Source: Punctularia strigosozonata HHB-11173 SS5 (Eukaryota; Basidiomycota; Agaricomycetes; Corticiales; Punctulariaceae). Taken from it: 64,000 nucleotides of DNA. Location: NCBI RefSeq assembly GCF_000264995.1, contig NW_006767444.1:895252-959251 (forward strand). The letters run 5' to 3'. Made by a program: the position numbers and the translations under genes. How positions within the stretch are numbered: position 1 is the stretch's first letter; each line of letters opens with the position of its first letter. This document shows positions 45,315 through 57,512 of the stretch, one piece after another. A model generated the notes under the pieces. The model did not search any database and was not told the origin of the DNA. It saw nothing but the letters and a program-made list of their open reading frames with translations.

Positions 45315-48300
45315 TCAGTGCTCTCCATCAGGTTCGCCCCCGTCCGTCCTGGGCACGTAGCACTCTACCCACCTCTCGCCGTGCACGAAGCGGCTCAAAT
45401 CCAACATCGTCGTCTCCTCCGGGGCCAAGAAGAGTCTGGACGCAGGTTGCCAGAGATTCCAACGATTATGCTGTGGAACCCAGAGTAATCGCTCGTCGTT
45501 GGGACCTAAAATCCATCCCTCATTGCCCGATTTCCATGAAGCTAGTCCGAATGAAGCTTTCATGCGCGCGTGGCTCCATCCTTGCTCGTCGTTCGTGAAG
45601 AACGTATCAGCGTCACGGAGTCGATGTTCGGGAGCGGATGAGAAACAGATGGAGATTTGAGACGGAGAATCAGGGGACGTCGTGCCCTCGTCTGTAGTTG
45701 CACCATGAGTGGATGACTTGGCATAACAAAAGAGAACGTCACCTGTAGAGCCTGAACTCGTCAACTCCGAAGATGATGGTGCATCGGTTCCGGTATCGCC
45801 GTAGAACATCGGCTCTTCGGCTGCTGTTTGGTCCTGCATGAGTGGCTGGGCAGGCTTGCGGATAAGCTCTCGGATGTCCCAAGACCGGACAGAGCCATCC
45901 CACGAGCCGGAAACGATGCAACTCATCTTAGACGACCATTTGACCGACATGACCGCGTGCGAATGTCCTCGTAAAACGGCGACCAATGACCCCGAGGTCG
46001 TCCCTACGCCCCAAATTCGTACCGTGCCATCTTCAGATCCTGAGATCACATATTCATCGTTAGAACAAAATGCCACGGAGTACACGCCGCCGTTATGGCC
46101 AACCAAAGGCTCTCCGATGGGATCCCCGGACTCTGTGTCCCACAGCCGGACCGTGACGTCATCCGATCCGGACACGATCCGACTCCCATCTGAGGAGTAT
46201 GCGACGGAATTGATCTCATCGGTATGACCGCGAAGAGGCTCTCCAACAGGTTGTCTAGTCTCCACATCCCAGATTCGGAGGGTCTCATCCATTGATCCGG
46301 AGACAAATCTGTTGCCGTCGATGGGCGCGAGGGATATAACACCAGTGTCGTGTCCGCTAAAAGATTCACCGAGCGCTTTACCAGTCTCCACGTCCCACAC
46401 ACAGATAGTGCCACCCGAAGACCCTGAGATCACTTGCTGGCCGCTGGGTGTGAAGATAATAGAGGAGACGCCGCGTATACGCGGGCCTTTCCACGGCTCT
46501 CCGACGACGGTTCCTCTTTCTACATCCCGTAGTCGGATGCTACCATCGGAATAGCCCGAGATTATCCGACTGCCATCTGGGGAAAATGCGACACACCAAG
46601 GTGCGGTATCACTCTGCAGCTCGTCCCCGCCGAAACGTTTCCCAATGGCCGCTTGTGTTGCAATATCATAACACCGATGCCAGCCATAGTGGTCAGCCGC
46701 GACGACTTGGCTGCCATCGGAGGTCACATCGATGGACATAACAGGAGTTGGAGTGCCAGAAGCCTTGGTCGTTGCCATCTCCGCCGTGTGCCACACTCGT
46801 ACTTGTTCGTCGGTTGATCCAGAGGCTATGCGGGACCCATCCGGGGAATACGCCACAGACAGAACTTGTACACTCTGGCAATGAACCGGCTCTCCGAGTG
46901 CGGCTCCGTTCTTCGCGTCCCACAGTCGAATCGTGTCGTCGGATGATCCGGAAACGATGTACTTTCCGTCGGGGGAGAAACTTGCAGATGTCACAGCACC
47001 GGTGTGACCCACGAGCGGGCCCACTATGGTCTGCCCGGATTCTGCATCCCAGACTCGAATTGTGCCATCCGAGGATCCCGACACAACGTGCTTGCTGTCA
47101 GGTGAAAAGGCGACACAGGCGACGGTATTACCGTGACCCGAGAGAGGTCCTGCCACGACTTTTTGTGATTGCGCATCCCATATGCGTATTGTACGATCCC
47201 GAGAGCCAGAGACCAGGCGCGTTCCATCTGGTGAAAATCCTACAGACATTACAACGTCTGAGTGGCCTTCCATGGGTTCTCCGAGCATTTCCCCCGTGCT
47301 CGTATCCCATAAGCGAATAGTCTTATCGGCGGAACCTGAGACTGCGCGTGGATCATCAGCCCGAGGCGAGAATGCGACAGAAGTGACTTCGCCGGTATGG
47401 CCGTGGAACGGTCCTCCAATCGCCTTGCCATCTGCTGTATCCCACATTCGGATGGTCTTGTCGGCGGAGACTGGGATGATGTGCCTCCCATCCGAAGAGA
47501 ATGCTACCGAACGAACGGGACCTGTATGGCCCTCGAATGGCTTCCCGACAGCCTGCCCTGACTCAGCGTCCCACATGCGAACAGTACAGTCGTTAGAGCC
47601 CGAAACTATCCACTTCCCATCATGTGAAAACTGGACAGAGTTGACGAAGTCCTGGTGACCTTGCATCGTGCATCGTAACGCCGGCCAATGAGCCAGTCGA
47701 CCTTGCGAGACCCTCGCGCTCTTGGGGAAGGGCTCCATGTAATTTTGAGATACGAGCGAAGTCTCCGGAGTGAAGGGAAGAGCAGAGAGATAGATGTGGG
47801 GTGCCGAGATTGAGATCACGTCCCAGTATAAGCTGAGGAATCTATCGAGATCCTCGACCAAGCGAAGAACATCGCTCGCCTCATCGTTTCCCTAAAAAAT
47901 ACCGCCTCGTTAACACGCGAATGTCGCTCGGTATAGGAATGCTCACCGTCAAGGCTCTCTTCAACGTCAGCAGCGCGGACGAACCGGACTGTAATGAGTT
48001 CAACAGGCTCAGCGACTCTAACCAGAATAACGCCCGAGTCTTAAGAAATCCTTCGATCTGGGTGAGCAATTTGGGAGATAGAGCAGCCTCGGGTCCAGGG
48101 ACGATATGTTGCGCCCAATAACGGACTGCGTAGATGAGACCAGACGTCATGTCGTTCAGGATACGCTGATCAAGATCATCGTACTCGTCGTTGAGGTCGT
48201 ATGAAGACTCAAGATGGCATATGTTAAAGCGAAGCGATGTCCGCATGATTCGTAGCGTCGAGCGGGCTAGCAGGTCATCCGCGCTGCTGAGATCCACGTA

Positions 48301-51300
48301 GTAAGGGCCGCTTCGAGCTTTATCAGTCAAAAAATCACGAAAGGAGCTGTGTAGTGGACGAATCGGATCGCCTGGGTTGGAAACGCCATATAACAAAGAT
48401 CCCATGATATTCAAGATGTTGGTGGTACAGCCTCGTGGATCTTTCTCCTCTTGTAGCTCCTCCAATGCGTCCAGGGGTAACGGTACCTTGGCTGAGAGGA
48501 CACGTCCCAACACGCGTTTGAAACGATCCAATGGTCCATCCCCGAACAGCCGACCTAGGACTAATTTGTAGAGAATATCCAGATGGCTGTAACGAACACC
48601 GGATTCCTGATCCTGCGACGAGGATCCAGAAGACAGGACGGCCAAGAAACGTTCGTGCCAGTCGTACCCCTTGTACTTGTCTTCCCCTCGGATGAATCCG
48701 CACGCTGTGAACGCCCACTGAAAAGACTTCTCGGCGGCCTGGACAATTTGCGGCACCATCGTATCTCGCTGCCACCGCGAGTCCTTTCCTATCTGAGACC
48801 ACTCGGAAAGCCTTTTGTCAACGAGCAGAGAGATATCATCATCGGCGGTATCGTACTGATCCTCGGCGATATCCTGACGAACTACGCAGTCCAGTACTGC
48901 TAGACTCTCTCGTATGTCCTGCTCGGGTCGCGAGGTAACTAGAATTCGGAAGTTTCGGGGGAGCTCCGCTAGCCGAGAAATATATTTCAGCAATTCCGAA
49001 CGTTCGCCGCCGCTCTCATCCAAAGCGTCGAGGATGATCACGATGGGCCCTACAACGCGGTCTGCTATGGCTTTTGCAGGACCTAGAAGGATGTTTTCGA
49101 ACTGGAGCTGTAGTGAATGCGTGGAACGGAGGTCACTGTCGTTTTTGACCGCCTCGCATAGCGCCTTCCTCCATTCTGAATCGAGATCGGCCAACCCGAT
49201 GGCAAGCGTTGGGAACAGCTGTTCCAGCTTGCATCCGGAGGCACTGAAACAGAACATGCGCCCGAGCCGCCCGTCCTCCTTACATAGCTGTGCGACGGCA
49301 TGAGCAATGGCGGATTTTCCAGTGCCTGCGGGACCGTACAACCAGAAGAGAGGTTGCGGGTTCGCTTCGTCAGGGGAGTAAATCCAAGCCATGATGAGAT
49401 CGATAAGCGGCAGACGGGTCCCGGGTAGACATCCCTTTTCGGGTTGAAAGCCCGAGCCTGAAGCAACGGGGAGATCTCTCAAGATCAATTCCTGGTCTGC
49501 GCCACGTCAGCCGACGCATGCAAACAAGTTCGAGAAAGTGGCTGACCCAAACGTCCTACGCTCTCCAGAACTCTCAGAACGACAATGTTCGTGTCCACCG
49601 TCGTATGACCGTTGAAATATTCTACGAGTTGTTTCAGACGGTTTTGGTAGCTCTCGATGTCGTCCGCAATATTTCGGCCAAGTCCTTTGAAGAATCGCTT
49701 CGCTAGCAAATTGTGGCGAGCGATCAGCACGATTCGGTCCTGCGGCGGGTTATTGACTCACCAAATCCGTCCGTGTGAGCGTACTTGGAGATGAAGTGCG
49801 CGCATTCTCTGATCTGTCTCGCGATCGACTGCGCGGCTTTCTGGCGATGACCACTTTGCCGGAGAGGCTCGGCTTCCTGCATCAACTCCAGGGACTCGTT
49901 CATCGTCTCCACGAGACCACGCATCGCCGCGTCCGTCTGGATTTGTTTTATGATAGTCTATTGCGGAGTGAGACAACGCGGCAGATATTCCCAACAGGAA
50001 GTATTTGCCTTCGGGACGGCGGCTATGACGCTGAACGCGAGGTTCGCGTATGGATGGATCTATTCGTCCGGAGTTAGTACAGTTGAAAATGATGTGCAAG
50101 GTATGACTTACCTGGGAGAGGCCGTTCGATATTTCCACAAAAATCTGCAATTTCTGAAGCAGGGGTGTCCAGCTGTCAAGTGTATCGTTGGCAGGCCCTG
50201 CTGCTCCTTCAAGAGTCTCGATGGCATTCGATAGAGTTTCAGCAGCCTGCCACGCGGGGCCCATGGCTTCGGCGTCCTCTGTGGCGTACCCCGCTTCTTG
50301 AGCTACTGCACTTGATGAAGGATGTACTTTGAGCACGCACTCGGTCGATCATCCCTAGATGGACACTCACCCATCTTTTCCGAACAAGTCGCGGTCGTTT
50401 TCTACGTGCGTGACAGGTGAGTTCAGAAAATCTTGGTCATCTGCAAACATACCTGGAGAGGTTGGCTTTGAATCGTTTGGCTCGGCGATCGTAGTAGGCG
50501 CCGGAGGCACGGGAGGCAGCGAGTTCGACCGGGCAAGGGCGAAGGAAATCAACGCATTGGACCGTTGAGCGCGACGATCGTCCATCTGCAGGGGCCGGGA
50601 TGCGACATCTGCACTATCGTCAACCGGTGGCCTTAGGGGGAAGATTGTCGTACTGACGGGTNNNNNNNNNNNNNNNNNNNNNNNNNNNNNNNNNNNNNNN
50701 NNNNNNNNNNNNNNNNNNNNNNNNNNNNNNNNNNNNNNNNNNNNNNNNNNNNNNNNNNNNNNNNNNNNNNNNNNNNNNNNNNNNNNNNNNNNNNNNNNNN
50801 NNNNNNNNNNNNNNNNNNNNNNNNNNNNNNNNNNNNNNNNNNNNNNNNNNNNNNNNNNNNNNNNNNNNNNNNNNNNNNNNNNNNNNNNNNNNNNNNNNNN
50901 NNNNNNNNNNNNNNNNNNNNNNNNNNNNNNNNNNNNNNNNNNNNNNNNNNNNNNNNNNNNNNNNNNNNNNNNNNNNNNNNNNNNNNNNNNNNNNNNNNNN
51001 NNNNNNNNNNNNNNNNNNNNNNNNNNNNNNNNNNGCCTGCCACGCGGGGCCCATGGCTTCGGCGTCCTCTGTGGCGTACCCCGCTTCTTGAGCTACTGCA
51101 CTTGATGAAGGATGTACTTTGAGCACGCACTCGGTCGATCATCCCTAGATGGACACTCACCCATCTTTTCCGAACAAGTCGCGGTCGTTTTCTACGTGCG
51201 TGACAGGTGAGTTCAGAAAATCTTGGTCATCTGCAAACATACCTGGAGAGGTTGGCTTTGAATCGTTTGGCTCGGCGATCGTAGTAGGCGCCGGAGGCAC

Positions 51301-51820
51301 GGGAGGCAGCGAGTTCGACCGGGCAAGGGCGAAGGAAATCAACGCATTGGACCGTTGAGCGCGACGATCGTCCATCTGCAGGGGCCGGGATGCGACATCT
51401 GCACTATCGTCAACCGGTGGCCTTAGGGGGAAGATTGTCGTACTGACGGGTCGGCCCCGCGCTGGGCTGATCAACCGTGATCTGTCCCACCAAAGTATCC
51501 CGACGAAGAATCAATCCAGGGAGATTCGTGTGCCGCACCCAAATCTTGATGACCACGGGAGACAAATCTTCGCCCGAGCTGGAGGAGCATCAGAGGGCTG
51601 ACACGGGGACAGACTCGGGTACTTACAAGCTGAAGGCATCGTCCCATATCGGTTGATTCGTCTTCGGCGAGATGGGCGTTCGCAACGACTCCCGCCCTGC
51701 CTGTATGGTGCAATAATGACGGTGTTTGCCTAAGCCCGTGCAACGTAAGCCTATCCTCAGCGCCAAATCAGCACGACAAGCACTCAAATGTCCACAGGAC
51801 GCACCTGTGAGCTCGATCAT
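45315..51820 (-). CDS. C2-NACHT-WD40 NLR-type protein, right inner copy (N gap inside)
   Basis: Mirror copy of the left inner gene, with start ATG at 51820 (no alternative upstream ATG here). The last exons are 49496-47947 (NACHT) and 47891-45315 (WD40 and tail), split by a 55 nt intron. Walker A reads GPAGTGKS, with PIVIILDALDES and LHSSFRDFL as in the left copy. NACHT proteins of the two inner genes differ at about 20 positions over 535 residues. The 14 WD40 repeats differ much more, at fixed blade-loop positions; repeat 11 is a few residues shorter. The linker intron after the 51 nt exon begins GC (near 50007), as in the mirror copy. The tail ends RFVHGERWVECY, slightly shorter than in the other copies. 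No coding break was noticed outside the N gap. Confidence 0.83.
50245..51451. other. Assembly gap with identical 417 bp on both sides
   Basis: Bases 50245-50661 recur as 51035-51451 around 373 Ns. This is the same situation, in the same NLR region, as in the left arm, with no visible difference between flanks. An unmerged contig overlap is likely. Confidence 0.85.
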
Positions 51821-52867
51821 GGCAGGTATCCCAGCCTCGCCGTTAGGATGTCTCCTCGAGTCGCGGACGGTGAGGTCCCTTGAATGTGAGCTATCAGTTG
51901 CACCAACGCCGGCGTAACAGGGTAAGAGGAGGAGGGTTTGAAGCGGTGTGGGAGTCTGCCGTGAAGCGAACTGCCTGCATGGTATTCACGGGACCATCCC
52001 CATCAGACGGAGCATCGCCCTGAATAGCCCAACCTATTGCCGATCGCGGATAAGGTGGTGGTAGAATGGCAGGTGGGGGTGGTGCCGTTGGTTTCAGGGT
52101 TTCATGAAACAGCCTCAGTACAGGACGTCTTGATTGAAGCCAAGCTTCAGTCGGGTTGGGCTCGAGCACCGGGGACGCCGTGTAACGACGGTTGCGGCGG
52201 GACTTCAAGCTTGAACATATGTGCGATGTGCAGAAAATCAAGACTGCGCATGACGTGACGGTGGTTTGCTGTAAAAGTGCTGGTAGTGAGCCAGACACCG
52301 CGACGCATCACGCCTGCAGTGCTTGCCAATTCGATTATTCGCCTGCGTCCGTCCAGCCGTCCACGAGCGTCTCGACCACTCAAGACATGTAGAGTATATG
52401 CCCGCGCAATCCACAAAATCTGACGGGGTCAAGGCGGAATAGGTACCGTATTGTAGAGCTGGCTACGGAACATTCATGATAAGATCTTAGATTTCTGTGG
52501 TTCGGTGATACATGTTCGAGAGCATAAACAAAACAATTCAGCACGACTTGTGGACAGAGAGCATGCAGAGTAATATATGAGGCGGCAAGCGCCAATGCGC
52601 CAGAAAGCAGGCGAACACAGCGAAGTAAGCAGCAGAGCAGAACACATTCTTGTCCATATATAAGCGAGTATGCGAATTAGCAAGGAGCGGAGAGTGGGCT
52701 ACGACGTTATTCACGAGCGCATCCCTGATAGATATATGTCGATATGCGTGCATAAATGCGTGGAATGCGACGTGTGCTGAGATGCTACATTATCGAGATG
52801 GGTGGCAAGTGTCGATAGGGTGCGTGATGTGGTGTGGAAGGGTATATCACGCCGAGACCGGAATGGC
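51821..52867. other. Upstream flank of the right inner NLR gene
   Basis: Mirror of 19597-20646; no conserved reading frame. Read as promoter and 5' flank. Confidence 0.5.
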
Positions 52868-54830
52868 CTACATCCTTCTCGCAGCCTTCGGGTTGTTCTC
52901 CTTGCCGGTGCCACTCTGCTCGCTCTCGCTCTGATTCGCCGCGTCTCGGCTCTTGATCGGCGTCCTCGTCGATTCGTCAACCGACACACGCTTTCTTACG
53001 CTCGTCGTCCAGGAATGAGGTATGGCCGAGGGCGAGGAGCGAGCGCCGGAAGGCGACTGGTGGTTGAGCCTATGCGAGGTGTGGACGTTGTTCCAGACAC
53101 GGAAGACCGGGGCTCGAAGATGGATAAAGGGAAGCCCATTGTCCCTGCGATCCTCGCTTTTGTTGCGGTGCTCGATCCGCTCGAGCCCACGGACCCTACC
53201 GAGTCGGGATTCGGGCGAGACGTGAGCGCCTTGGCTGTCGTATTGGCTTCGGACATGGTCGACGAAGGTCGAGAAGAGTTGAGTGTGTCGGCGACGACGG
53301 ATGGCCGACGCAAGGCCGGCGTAGCCAGCACCGACTCCTGTCGCGTCGCCTTGGAGAGCGTAGGTGCACCTCCCGTCGCAGCGCGGACAGCGAGTTTCCA
53401 TTTCACCTTCAAGGAGTTGAGATCAGCCTTGTCTTTGCACACGAAGACCGAACAGCTGACAAGTCTCAGCTCTTGCTGCTCGGAATCCAAAGCAACATCC
53501 AGGCCTTCGTTATCCTCTTCCTTAGCCACGAGCTGCTTGCTCATGCACTATCTTCAGGTGCTTGTCGGAACCCTCCATCTTCAGCTCGTGCGCCCCCTTC
53601 CGCAGCTTGTTTGCCTCGATCGCCGAGCGCCTTGACCCGCTCCTCGAGGGCCCGGAGCTGCTCCTCCGCCTCGGCCTTCTCCTCGATTACTTGCGAGACG
53701 CGTTCGTCGGAGCACTTGTCACTCTCGTCAAGCGTCCGGCGATGCTCGCCTGCAAGGCGATCGTGTTCGCGTTCGACGGCGGACAACTGCTCGCGAAGGC
53801 TCTCGCTTGTCATCGCATGAGACGACACGACGGCTAAGGTTCTCGATCTCGGCGTCGAACTCCTGGACAAGTTCTTCTGCGCGTGCAGCGTTAGCGACGT
53901 TCGTGCTCCAGCTCGGATATGCGTACGTCGCATTCTTGAACAGCCGACTCCAGTTCATCAGCGTGAGCGCGTTCCCGCCCAATCTCTTCCTCGAGCTGAA
54001 CGCCTCGTTCAGCCACCGAACGCTCAACCGCGCAACGGGATGCTTACCTGTTTCCCCCCGCGCTCCGAATCCTCCTTGACAGCGAGGACCTCTTGCACCT
54101 CGGCCTCCAGCTCCATATTCCTGTTATCGCTTGGCTGCCACTCCACCTCCATCCTTCGCTGACACTCTGATCAAACTGCGCCCTCGCCACATCATTCTCC
54201 CTCGTCGCGGTTCATCTTTTCGTCAGCCTCCTCCGTACCATTCTACTGCGCTTCGAGTTCGGCCTTGAGCAAATCGTACTCCTGTTTGCGCTTCGTCCGC
54301 CGCTCCTCCAGCCCATCGATCGGGCCCGCGCGCTGTCACGCGTCCCGCTTCTCCGCGAGCGATAGTTCCAGAGCCGCACGCTCGTGCTCGCATATCACCA
54401 TGGAATTGTCGCCCTCGCCTGCCGCGAGCCGCTCCATCATCTCCATGTGCTCCTTCACCTCACGGATGCCCCTCGCAACTTCCTCGCCTCGTTCTGGTCC
54501 CGTAGAACGGACTACTTCTTCCCTGCCGCTCCTCGCTCAGCCTCCCATACAACGACGCGGCTCCGCTCATCCGTGACACTCCTCTCAACGCTTTCCTATC
54601 GACCCCTATCCACATGCTTCTCCGACCCTCGACACGTCCTCTCCAGTTCCCCAACGCGATTCTTCTACGCCCGGCGCTTCTTCACCTCCGCCTCCACGCG
54701 CGCACTTGCCCGCGAGCACGTTCACGAGCACGTTCCTTGCCCGGAGATCGATCTCGAACAGCTTGCACATATCCTCCCGGAGCAAGAGCTACGTGCCCAA
54801 CGACATGACCCGATCTTCCTCAGCCGGCGT
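52868..54830 (-). pseudogene. Broken 3' part of a coiled-coil protein gene (right arm)
   Basis: The same relic as 18131-19596 but more complete: it keeps about 0.5 kb (54075-54600) with further coiled-coil sequence (EHERAALELSLAEKRDA, EYDLLKAELEAQ). It carries internal stops and frame changes of its own. The end reads RTPIKSRDAANQSESEQ and KENNPKAARRM before the stop at 52868. It joins the Lon relic at about 54831 at the same point as in the left arm, so the fusion predates arm duplication. Confidence 0.7.
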
Positions 54831-56235
54831 CGTCCTGCGTCGAGCAACATCGCCATGCTGATGGCCTGCACGATCCATCGTCGAAGGCCGCTAGCGACAT
54901 ACGTCCTCCTACGCCCGCCAATCTCCGCTTCATCGCGCGTTTCACCTTCGACGTCGATGTCAGTGTCAGTTGAGCGTTCGAATGCGATGAAATCAGCATA
55001 CCAAGGGACACTCTCGCTGACGGTCCGTCCAGCGCGAGCAATCGACGCTCCAAGCGACATCTTCCCTGCACCCGGTGGGCCGATAACCAACGGTATCGGG
55101 GCCTTGACGCCCCCTTGCGCCCTCTCCTTCCACACCACCCACCAAGCGCACGCCCTCCCTCACCTGCTTCCCTGATCAACCACCCGCGCCGGAGAACTCT
55201 CTTCCCCGTCGACCGGGGCGCGAAACCAGACGACGGCCAAGTACTCGATGAACCGGCGATTGACCATGTCGATGCCGTAACGATCCCGCCTTAGCTGTGC
55301 GCGCGCCTTCTGCAGAAAAGGCCGTGTTGGCCAGGATCCCGTCGTTCTCTTTCGCGTGGTCGCTTGGAGTGGTCGGCCAGAGAAGCGCGACGAGCCATTC
55401 CAGCTACAAAATGCAAGACAAAATCAGCATCGTGCTTCCATCGAGAACGAGACGCATATAAGCGCAGAGAACCACTCACGTATAGCTCCTCACGACCCCA
55501 GCCTCGGCACTGCTCGGCTGAATCCTTCTCGTTCGCTTACACGCCTTGGTCGCCGCGTCTTACGTTCATTGGATCCAGGCACGAGCGCCCCCATCCTCGC
55601 CCGGAGCGCCGCGAGCTCGTCCGCATCCGCGCCTTCGTCGGTATCGAGGTCGCTCGCCGGCGGCGCACGGTGCCCTGCGCGTCATCGCCGATGAGCCCGC
55701 GCGACGAGGACAAGATCAACGCTAGAACATCGAAACGGTTCAGCTTCACAGTACTCAGGGATCGACGAATGGAGGAAACTCACCGACGAGCTCCTTCTGT
55801 ATGGCGGATCATCCCGCCGCCGGACTTAAACACCTTCTTGCTGCCGACCGAGGCTCTCCGCGACGTCGCTCGCCGCCTCCGAGCTCATTTCGAGGATGCT
55901 CGAGCGCTTGATGCAGAGCGCCATCGCGCACTGCGATCGCGCCGCGAGCGTCGGGCGTGCACAAAGTACTCTGTCGAGAAGGAGCACACGACCGGCGCCG
56001 TGTTCTTGTCGTGGGATACGAGGGCGTTCGTGCACGGGTCCTTTGGTCGTCTGTCGTATGTGCCGTGGCGGGGGCGGGCCTAGCGGGAGACGGCGTCGCT
56101 GGTGTGGAGGACGTGGAGGAGGGCATCGCCGACGGGCACCGAGAGGAGGGGCATCAAATGAGCGGTTGGCAGGAGCAGAAGCGGGTACGGGAGAGGCAGG
56201 ATGTGGAGAGGGGGGGGTAGGGGTGCGTATTCCAT
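54831..56235 (-). pseudogene. Broken 5' part of a Lon protease gene (right arm)
   Basis: Mirror of the relic at 16707-18130. It begins MEYAPLPPPLHILPLPYP, loses frame, lacks most of the N domain, keeps [17 protein letters not shown], and ends in the AAA+ domain. It shares the missing N-domain segment and the same 3' join with the left copy, so the breaks mostly predate the inverted duplication. Confidence 0.88.
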
Positions 56236-56704
56236 GGCGTATAGATGTGTGCTTCAGGGCCTCTTACGCGACGAGGAGTCGGTTCACATATGGTCCCTAG
56301 GCGATAGTCGATGTCTTGCGGTGAAGGCAGCATCGACGGCATGAGGTATTAACGCAGAGTACATTCTTGTTGTTGTTGTCGTCGTCGTCGTCGTCGTCCG
56401 TGGCGGCGGTGTGCAAGATACTCGGAGGGCCCGTGCCTCGGATAGGCCGGGAGCAGAATGAGACAGAAGCCCAACGCGGATCTGATAGCGCTGCAAATAC
56501 GATCATCCAAGCAAGGAGGATAGTCAGGCCATTGGCGCTGGTGCACGCTGTGCGCGGCTGCTACTGCTGACGTCGATGAGGGCGGAGGGAAAGGAGGAAA
56601 GCAGGCATGTGCAAGAGAGGTCGAGCTCGCAACGCGGGGAAGGGAGCACGGGCTCCAAACAGGTCGTCGCTACATATATAACCTCTGTTGCCCGGCCAAC
56701 TTCT
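56236..56704 (-). promoter_or_regulatory. Copied Lon promoter region (right arm)
   Basis: Mirror of 16235-16706, with a TATATATA-type box near 56673-56680, the GGCCGGGCA word and a longer GAC/AAC microsatellite near 56365-56400. Confidence 0.6.
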
Positions 56705-57512
56705 CTACATTTCAACTTAACTTACATACATAGACGGTGCTATGACGCACCTCTCGGTTTGACTTGCGCACTCTAATTGAATTCGACCAAGCGTTCTGGA
56801 TAACGCCCGTTCTTCGCAGACGTGAACGCTCAGCGCCGAAAGCCCCGTTCTTTTGACATGTCCGACGTCGGATACGGACCCGGTTGCTTGTCTTGGCACA
56901 AACGTCCACGACCGCTCGTCGCCTACACGAGTACAAGGCTTCAATTGCTCCAGATGGCTGAGCGCGAGCTCCTAGACACACATGATGCTGCTCGACGATC
57001 AGAAAAGCACAAAAAGGTGCGTCAACGTCACTATGATCGCTTCTCTCAATCGGAAGACATAGCGAAATCATTCCCGACTGCGCTCTTCGCTCCTTTAACC
57101 TTATTCGACCACGCCCTCCTCTCCAAGCTCGTACTCCACCGCGCTCGCCGGAGTTTCGTGAACACGCCGAGAGCCCGTAGCACGAACAATCGCGACCGCT
57201 GCCCTCGCTGCCTCCCTCAGCTAGAACCCGGTCGTTCCCTCCATCGCTGTTCGCCGTACGCATACCACCGACAGCCCAAGTTCGGACTGCTGGAGCAACG
57301 CCTGGTACCTTGATAGCTCGAAGCCCAACATCGAGAGGCGCCGCTTGCACTCACTGCGTCGTGTTCGCTACCATCCCTGTCTAGCTATCAAAATACAGCG
57401 GTAAAAATGCACTTAGCATGTATCCTGAATGCCAACGCAAATACATCATATGCGTGTCGTGTGTTCCGTCTCCGAACGATCCGAACAATCATCGCAGCAG
57501 CCATCGGCATTC
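56705..57512. repeat. Conserved NLR 3' flank, copy 4
   Basis: Minus-strand counterpart of 15432-16234. No conserved frame. Confidence 0.7.
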
